From contig JAEZCV010000114.1 of NCBI GenBank assembly GCA_023429985.1, forward strand, positions 1 to 11,898: DNA of 11,898 nt, read 5' to 3'. Made by a program: the position numbers and the translations under genes. This document shows, one piece after another, positions 7,044 to 11,898 of this stretch (positions are counted from its first letter, which is position 1; each line of letters opens with the position of its first letter). This DNA comes from Bacteroidota bacterium. GTDB lineage: Bacteria > Bacteroidota > Bacteroidia > Chitinophagales > Chitinophagaceae. Under the pieces are notes generated by a model. That model did no database searches. It saw nothing but the letters and a program-made list of their open reading frames with translations, and was not told the DNA's origin.

Positions 7044-9881
7044 TCATCGCCTGTTCTGTCCACGGTTAGCTGCCCTGGATTCTGCAGTACCAAAATTGCG
7101 CAGGTTATAAGTGAATGTAAGCATGAAATACTGCTGCAGCACCTGGTACTGAATATCTTCAATATAGGTTTCGGTTACATTTCTCGAAATGGCCTGGTTT
7201 TGTTTCAACAGGTCAAATACACTCAATTTCAATTCTCCTTTATTGTCTCGCAGGAATTTTTTCCCTAGACCCAGGTTCCACAAAATATAATTCTGGTTAA
7301 AGCCCTGGGCCAGACCGGAAAAATACCGGTTGTTGAAATCATTCTGAAAGAACCAGCCTGTTTTAGAAAGCAGGTTAAGCTGAACACTCGCATTGTGCTG
7401 AAAGTATTTATCATTTCTTTCCGGCACCAGCTCATTCTTTACATTATTCAGGTTGGCTGAATAAGAAACCGTGAAATCAACATACTCGCTTACATTGCTG
7501 GAGATTACAGAACCCAGGGTAACAATTGTATTGCGGGTAAGATTTTCCTGGTAATTGATAAATCCTGGGAGTTTTTGAAATGTAACACCACCATTCAGGT
7601 TCAAACTTGATTTTATAAATTTCAATGGAACGGCAAAGGTCAGAAAAGATCGCAGGCTTGAATACCCATCGAGGTTCACTGGTTTATTTAACTGGTCGCC
7701 CCGCCTTAATAATATGCCATTGCTGATAAGTGAATCACTTACCGGGGTAAAAGTTGCGTTGGAAATATAATTATCTCCTTTTTGTAAGAATACGTTTCCC
7801 ACAACAAGCAATCCTTTTGTTGGATTGGTAAATGTATACCTGGCACTTACCATGTGCATACGCTGTTGTTCAAGATCAGGGTTACCCGAATTGTAAACAG
7901 GCGCATTTACCGGGTCCACTACGTTTTGTAATTGGTTAATGGAAGGCTGGTTTACACTGGCGCGGTACATAAGCCTGATATTGCTTCTTGGTGAAAAACT
8001 ATATCGCGCAAAAGCACTGGGAAGAATATTGCTGAAATTCTTATCAACAACAAGTGTTGCAGGAAAGGTCTGGCTTCCATATAAATTAGTGTGCTGGTAA
8101 TTGGCACCTACAGAAAACATTTTATCCCTGTCGCCTATTCTCACCGAAGCTCCTGCATTATGTGAAGTGGTTTTGTTCTCAAATTTGTTCGAAAAACTTT
8201 GCAGGAAGTCTGAGTATTTCCCTTCCACCTGGTCGTAAGCATAAGTTTGCTGATCGGCATTACTTTTTGAAAGCGATGGATTATAGTTGATCTGCAAATT
8301 CACCTTTTCGCTTAACGGTTCCGTATAAACGAAATTAGAGGAGAGCTGGTAACCGTTGCTCACCTGGTCGGTAAGTCGGCGCGAAGATGTGTCTGAAGGA
8401 TTGCCATTAATTTGAGAACGCTGAAATGTTGTGATGTAGGATTCTCCTTCCCTTTCGTTATAAGAAGTGTTCAGGTTTACAGAAAACGTACGCCCCCTCT
8501 TTGGAAACGAATGCCGGTAAAGTATATTATTTCCAAGGTTGTTTCCGCTTCGCTCATTATTGGTGATATTCTGGTTATATGTCTGGGAAAGCTCGCTGCC
8601 GGGAATGAAATTAAAAAGCCTGCTAACATTTCTCACCGATTCATTTCCCTGCCAGCTTAGATTCGGTGTAATGATCAATTGGTTATTGGAATCGATCCTG
8701 TATTCCAGTCGCATATTTACGCGGTGATTAAAATTTTTGCTGTTAGCTTCCGTGGTATCAAAACTGTTGAAAATGGTGCTTCCTAAATATTGTGTATTGG
8801 AAAGTTCAAAGCTATTGTTGTTGGTATTATTAAAAAGATAGCTTCCCGAAGCTGTTAGCTTGCTTCCCCACACATCCGAAAAATTAATTCCAAATGCATT
8901 GGTGCTGTTAATTCCATTCTGTTGACCCACCATAAAATTTCCACCTCCACGACCTCCCATAGGTCTGCCACCACCTCTCGGTCCCCCTCCTCTTTGTCCA
9001 CCGCCTCCACGGCTAACATTACTGGTTAAGCCCAGAAGGTCCTGGTCGGAAAAATTCTGCTGGTTTACATTATTGAAATTTCCGACTAGAGAAATTCTCC
9101 TGTTGTCCTTCAGTATAGTGGCATTTCCCCCTGCATGGTACCTTTCATCGGTTCCATAGCCTGCAAATACACGCCCGAACTGGCCGTTGCGCATATTGGC
9201 CTTGGTAATGATATTTATAGACTTGGTAGTGTTTCCATCATCCACACCTGTAAATTGTGCCTGGTCGCTCAGGCGATCGAAAACCTGGATCTTGTCAACA
9301 ATTTCTGCCGGAAGATTTCTTAAAGCAGCCGTGGCATCATCACCAAATAATTCCCTGCCATCAATGGTAACCTTCTGCACATTTTCGCCCTGCGCCATTA
9401 CCTGCCCGTTTTCAACAGTTATTCCCGGCATTTTTTTCACAAGATCCTCAGCACTTGCATCGGGGTTAACCTTGTACTGGCTGGCACTCATTTGCAGGGT
9501 ATCTCCTCTTTGGGTAACGGCGGGAGGTGTAGAAGTGATAATTACCGTAGCCAGCTCGTTTGAGCTTGCCGGAACCATCATTATGTTGAGCTGGATATTA
9601 TTGCTGTCAATAACCACGGTTCTGAAAACTTCCGCAAACCCTACAAAAGATGCGTTAAGGCCAAAACTGTCGCGTTTCAGTTCATTAAATTGAAAATTCC
9701 CTGCTGAGTCTGCACGCAGAATTCTTACAAAAGAAGAATCCGAATAGCTCATAAGTTTTACAGTGGCTCCGGGTAAAGGACTGGCATTTTGATCGGTAAC
9801 AGAGCCCGAAATGGAAAATTGAGCCTGAGAAAATTGAAAGAAAAGCAAAAGAAGTACAGGTAGAAAGATACGTTTGATCAT
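7044..9881 (-). CDS. TonB-dependent-receptor-like outer-membrane beta-barrel protein
   Basis: The 945-residue product has a signal peptide (MIKRIFLPVLLLLFFQFSQA, cleaved before QFSISG). A CarboxypepD_reg-like domain follows at about 22-105, with GSVTDQNASPLPGATV. A TonB-box-like ELATVIIT (109-116) precedes a plug domain at about 125-230, with the motif EDLVKKMPGITVENG (145-159), a VTIDGRELFG loop and GNTTKSINIITK. The remaining 700 residues are an Asn/Ser/Tyr-rich beta-barrel of the outer-membrane family-3 type common in Bacteroidota. A Gly/Arg-rich insert is at 291-315. Such proteins sit in the outer membrane and import or bind an unknown ligand using TonB energy. No SusD partner is adjacent, so this is not a classical SusC/SusD glycan pair. 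The C-terminus has a short basic tail after the final strand YFMLTFTYNL. The downstream same-strand neighbour is the broken secreted gene. Confidence 0.9.
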   Translation of the reverse strand: MIKRIFLPVLLLLFFQFSQAQFSISGSVTDQNASPLPGATVKLMSYSDSSFVRILRADSAGNFQFNELKRDSFGLNASFVGFAEVFRTVVIDSNNIQLNIMMVPASSNELATVIITSTPPAVTQRGDTLQMSASQYKVNPDASAEDLVKKMPGITVENGQVMAQGENVQKVTIDGRELFGDDATAALRNLPAEIVDKIQVFDRLSDQAQFTGVDDGNTTKSINIITKANMRNGQFGRVFAGYGTDERYHAGGNATILKDNRRISLVGNFNNVNQQNFSDQDLLGLTSNVSRGGGGQRGGGPRGGGRPMGGRGGGNFMVGQQNGINSTNAFGINFSDVWGSKLTASGSYLFNNTNNNSFELSNTQYLGSTIFNSFDTTEANSKNFNHRVNMRLEYRIDSNNQLIITPNLSWQGNESVRNVSRLFNFIPGSELSQTYNQNITNNERSGNNLGNNILYRHSFPKRGRTFSVNLNTSYNEREGESYITTFQRSQINGNPSDTSSRRLTDQVSNGYQLSSNFVYTEPLSEKVNLQINYNPSLSKSNADQQTYAYDQVEGKYSDFLQSFSNKFENKTTSHNAGASVRIGDRDKMFSVGANYQHTNLYGSQTFPATLVVDKNFSNILPSAFARYSFSPRSNIRLMYRASVNQPSINQLQNVVDPVNAPVYNSGNPDLEQQRMHMVSARYTFTNPTKGLLVVGNVFLQKGDNYISNATFTPVSDSLISNGILLRRGDQLNKPVNLDGYSSLRSFLTFAVPLKFIKSSLNLNGGVTFQKLPGFINYQENLTRNTIVTLGSVISSNVSEYVDFTVSYSANLNNVKNELVPERNDKYFQHNASVQLNLLSKTGWFFQNDFNNRYFSGLAQGFNQNYILWNLGLGKKFLRDNKGELKLSVFDLLKQNQAISRNVTETYIEDIQYQVLQQYFMLTFTYNLRNFGTAESRAANRGQNRR
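8937..9011 (-). repeat. Gly/Arg-rich low-complexity segment inside the receptor gene
   Basis: Codons 291-315 of the receptor encode repeated RGGG-type units (RGGGGQRGGG, PRGGGRPMGG, RGGGNF). In DNA this is an irregular CCTCC/CCACC-rich tract on the + strand. Such a tract is prone to length variation. It probably forms a flexible loop early in the barrel. Confidence 0.8.
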
Positions 9882-9994
9882 ATATAACGATTATGCGCGC
9901 AACCCAAAGATCATAAAAACCATGCCCTCTCTTTCCTTTGGAAGGTTAATTAATGCTAATAAATCGGTTATATTGCAGCCCCAAAATTGTTGAT
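9882..9994. promoter_or_regulatory. Divergent intergenic region between the receptor and DUF5606 genes
   Basis: This 113-nt gap must hold promoters for both directions. For the + strand gene, TATATTG (9969-9975) is a -7-like element about 20 nt before the ATG at 9995. For the minus strand, GATCTTTG (9912-9905) is a near match to TAnnTTTG about 23 nt before the ATG at 9881. Neither has a convincing TTTG at the correct distance. A TTAATTAA palindrome is at 9946-9953. Confidence 0.4.
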
Positions 9995-10678
9995 ATGGAG
10001 TATACCAGAATTGTAGCCGTAACCGGAATGCCGGGTTTATACGAGGTAATAAACAGTAAGACCGATGGAGCGCTTGTTCGTTCCCTGGAAGATAAGAGCA
10101 CGAAATTCGTTTCTTCCCGCGTGCACAATATGTCGCACCTGGAAAGTATTGAAGTGTACACGAGCAGGGAAAACGTTCAGCTGGCAGAAGTTTTTGCAGC
10201 TATGAAAGCTAATGGCGCTGCACTTCCGGATGTTAAGGACAACGACGCTGTAAAAAAATATTTCGAAAAAGTGTACCCTGAAATGGATTTCGAACGTGTT
10301 TATGCCAGCGATATGAAGAAAATGGTAAAGTGGTATAGCGTGCTGGATAGCCAGGGGGTTGACTTTACAATTAGGGAAGAAGAAGAGGAGGAAGAAGAAG
10401 TGAGCGAGAAACAAAGAGAGCAAGAGGTAGACAAACAACCTGCAAAGAAGGCGGCTGAGAAAAAAGAAAAAACGGCGGCTGCAAAGAAAGAAGCACCGGC
10501 AAAGAAAGATACTACCGCGGCTGCGAAGAAGGAAACTGCTGCCGTTAAAAAAGAGAAGGAAGATGCTGCACCTGCAAAAGCGGCTGCAAAAAAAGCGGCT
10601 CCTAAAAAAGCGGCTTCTAAATCTGCTGATGAAAAAGCAGATAAACCAAAAACTACCAGGAAGAAAAAAGAGGATTAA
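9995..10678 (+). CDS. DUF5606 domain protein with acidic run and Lys/Ala-rich tail
   Basis: I chose the ATG at 9995 (227 aa) over an in-frame ATG at 9953. MEYTRIVAVTGMPGLYEVI is the usual beginning of Bacteroidota DUF5606 proteins, and the 14 extra residues overlap the likely promoter. The globular part (about 1-125) carries the conserved-looking SLEDKSTKFVSSRVHNMSHL and a YFEKVYPEMDFERVYASDMKKMVKWY-type segment (90-114). Then come eight consecutive Glu (128-135), a charged linker, and a tail at 149-227 made mostly of Lys, Ala, Pro and Glu in AAKK-like units, resembling histone H1-like bacterial tails. The tail suggests nucleic-acid or ribosome association, but this is inference; the function of DUF5606 is unknown. 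An M3 peptidase gene follows after 44 nt, probably cotranscribed. Confidence 0.88.
   Translation: MEYTRIVAVTGMPGLYEVINSKTDGALVRSLEDKSTKFVSSRVHNMSHLESIEVYTSRENVQLAEVFAAMKANGAALPDVKDNDAVKKYFEKVYPEMDFERVYASDMKKMVKWYSVLDSQGVDFTIREEEEEEEEVSEKQREQEVDKQPAKKAAEKKEKTAAAKKEAPAKKDTTAAAKKETAAVKKEKEDAAPAKAAAKKAAPKKAASKSADEKADKPKTTRKKKED
10376..10678 (+). repeat. Low-complexity purine-rich tract encoding E8 and the K/A tail
   Basis: 10376-10399 encodes eight Glu with mixed GAA/GAG codons. From 10439 the sequence repeats GCAAAGAAG- and GCGGCT-like units encoding Ala-Lys-Lys patterns. The strand is strongly purine-biased, which explains the long antisense open frame here. Confidence 0.8.
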
Positions 10679-10722
10679 TTTCCTGGCTGCAGCCTCAGAA
10701 TTGTTCATCAGAAAATTATTCC

Positions 10723-11898
10723 ATGGAATATAGTGCCCAGATAACCAGCGTACCAAGAAAATTCCTGCCTAAAGATTTTAAACTCGAGAAATGGGAATCG
10801 GTTGAACCTTATCTAAAGGAACTTGAAGGTCGTTCCATAAACTCAAAGGAAGCGCTTGAAATATGGTTGAAAGACCTGAGCGAGCTGGAAGCTGTTATTG
10901 GAGAAGATGCTGCCTGGCGACAAATAAAAATGACCTGCGACACAGAAAATAAAGAGCTGGAAAATGCTTTTACCTTTTTTGTGATGGAGATCCAGCCAAA
11001 GATCCAGCCTTATGCCGACAGGCTGAATCGCAAACTGGTGAGCAATGAATTTACAAGCCAGTTAAACGAAGAAGATTACAGGGTTTACCTCCGCAACGTT
11101 ATCAAAAGCATTGAATTATTCCGCGAAGAAAATATCCAGTTGCAGGCTGAAATTTCTGTTCTTGCACAACAATACGGTGTTATTTCAGGTAAGATGAGCA
11201 TTGAAATAGATGGTAAAGAATATACACTTCAACAGGCTGCAAAATTTTTAGAAAATCCTGACAGGAATCTAAGAGAATCGGTTTATCGAAAGATCCAGGA
11301 AAGACGCATGCAGGATAAGGAGCAATTAAATGAAATGTTTTCAACGCTCATTCAAAAACGCCACCAGGTTGGATTGAACGCAGGCTTTGAAAATTACCGC
11401 GATTATAAATTCGCAGACCTTGGGCGTTTCGATTATAAAAAAGAAGATTGCTTTGAATTTCATAAAGCAGTAAAAACGCAGGTGCTTCCTCTGGTTGATT
11501 TTATTTACGATCGCAAAAGACAAAAACTGGGACTGCCCTCACTTCGTCCCTGGGATGTTGAAGCAGAACCCGAAGGCGTGAAACCATTAACACCTTTTTC
11601 TACAGGTGAAGAGCTGGTGAATAAAACCATTGAATGTTTCAGGCAAATGCATCCATTCTTTGCCGAATGCCTGGTGAAGATGAAAGAAATGGGAAGACTT
11701 GATCTTGACAGCCGTAAAGGAAAAGCCCCCGGAGGATATAATTGTCCATTACCGGAAACGGGAGCCCCTTTCATTTTTATGAATGCAGCCGGCCAAATGA
11801 GTGATGTTACTACCATGGTTCACGAAGGCGGGCATGCCATTCATTCTTTTCTTGCGCACGAACTTCCTTTAACTGCATTTAAAGAATACCCCATGGAA
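10723..11898 (+). CDS. M3 family metallopeptidase (oligoendopeptidase F-like), partial at right edge
   Basis: An open frame of 392 codons runs from ATG 10723 to the window end. The product begins MEYSAQITSVPRKFLPKDF and continues through a long helical region with YGVISGKMSIEIDGKEYTLQ (about 150-170) and ESVYRKIQERRMQDKEQLN, typical of Bacteroidota M3 peptidases. Then comes KAPGGYNCPLPETGAPFIFMN and the zinc site HEGGHAIH at 367-374, giving zinc ligands H367 and H371 and catalytic E368. The third zinc ligand, a Glu about 28-29 residues after H367, should lie just beyond the edge. M3 enzymes cleave short peptides, usually in the cytoplasm; no signal peptide is seen here, consistent with that. 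The gene lies 44 nt after the DUF5606 gene with no terminator between them, so cotranscription is likely. About 180 C-terminal residues are missing from view. Confidence 0.95.
   Translation, partial: MEYSAQITSVPRKFLPKDFKLEKWESVEPYLKELEGRSINSKEALEIWLKDLSELEAVIGEDAAWRQIKMTCDTENKELENAFTFFVMEIQPKIQPYADRLNRKLVSNEFTSQLNEEDYRVYLRNVIKSIELFREENIQLQAEISVLAQQYGVISGKMSIEIDGKEYTLQQAAKFLENPDRNLRESVYRKIQERRMQDKEQLNEMFSTLIQKRHQVGLNAGFENYRDYKFADLGRFDYKKEDCFEFHKAVKTQVLPLVDFIYDRKRQKLGLPSLRPWDVEAEPEGVKPLTPFSTGEELVNKTIECFRQMHPFFAECLVKMKEMGRLDLDSRKGKAPGGYNCPLPETGAPFIFMNAAGQMSDVTTMVHEGGHAIHSFLAHELPLTAFKEYPME

Noticed and set aside
9187..9693. 168-codon plus-strand ORF
   Set aside because: It lies entirely antisense to the receptor's N-terminal and plug domains and shows no recognisable motif.
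9946..9953. TTAATTAA palindrome in the divergent promoter region
   Set aside because: An 8-bp AT palindrome in an AT-rich spacer is expected by chance; no second copy supports an operator.
9953..9994. Upstream in-frame ATG giving a 241-aa DUF5606 protein
   Set aside because: The extra 14 residues overlap the likely promoter (TATATTG at 9969-9975), and the family start fits MEYTRIVAVTG at 9995.
10685..10694. Perfect 10-bp palindrome GGCTGCAGCC between the DUF5606 and peptidase genes
   Set aside because: No loop and no T-run, so not a terminator; a 10-bp palindrome of this kind can occur by chance.
10037..10756. 239-codon minus-strand ORF rich in Phe, Arg and Ser
   Set aside because: It is antisense to the DUF5606 and M3 peptidase genes; its composition is simply the complement of the purine-rich Lys/Ala/Glu codons.

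Overview
The window looks like ordinary chromosomal DNA from a member of the Bacteroidota, most likely a Chitinophagaceae-type bacterium. This rests on the protein families present: a CarboxypepD_reg-like/plug/beta-barrel outer-membrane receptor, a DUF5606 protein with a Lys/Ala tail, and a Bacteroidota-style M3 oligopeptidase. It also rests on the absence of Shine-Dalgarno sequences and on TTTG / TAnnTTTG-like promoter elements. I see no RNA genes, transposons, phage genes or CRISPR array.

Left part (1-5705, + strand) carries DNA-repair genes: the last codons of a probable recA with a strong terminator, then uvrB (excision-repair damage recognition), a small single-pass membrane protein of unknown function with its own terminator, and polA (three-domain DNA polymerase I with all catalytic motifs present). 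UvrB and Pol I act in the same pathway (incision, then gap filling), but each gene appears to have its own transcription unit.

Middle part (5706-7043): a 118-nt spacer holds two different heptamer tandem arrays that are partly complementary to each other. It is followed by a cytoplasmic DsbA-family thioredoxin-fold protein. That gene meets a minus-strand gene tail to tail, both stops coming from one TCATGA palindrome. The minus-strand gene encodes a secreted DUF1579-like protein and is broken by a single in-frame TAA, so it is annotated as a pseudogene or readthrough candidate.

Right part (7044-11898): a large minus-strand TonB-dependent-receptor-like outer-membrane protein with a Gly/Arg-rich segment lies just upstream of the broken gene, possibly in one operon with it. 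Divergent from it are a DUF5606 protein with an acidic run and a histone-like Lys/Ala tail, and 44 nt further on the first 392 codons of an M3 family peptidase cut by the window edge.

I did not find a clearly novel multi-gene system. The observations most worth a second look are the nonsense-split secreted protein, the paired complementary heptamer arrays, and the shared palindromic stop.
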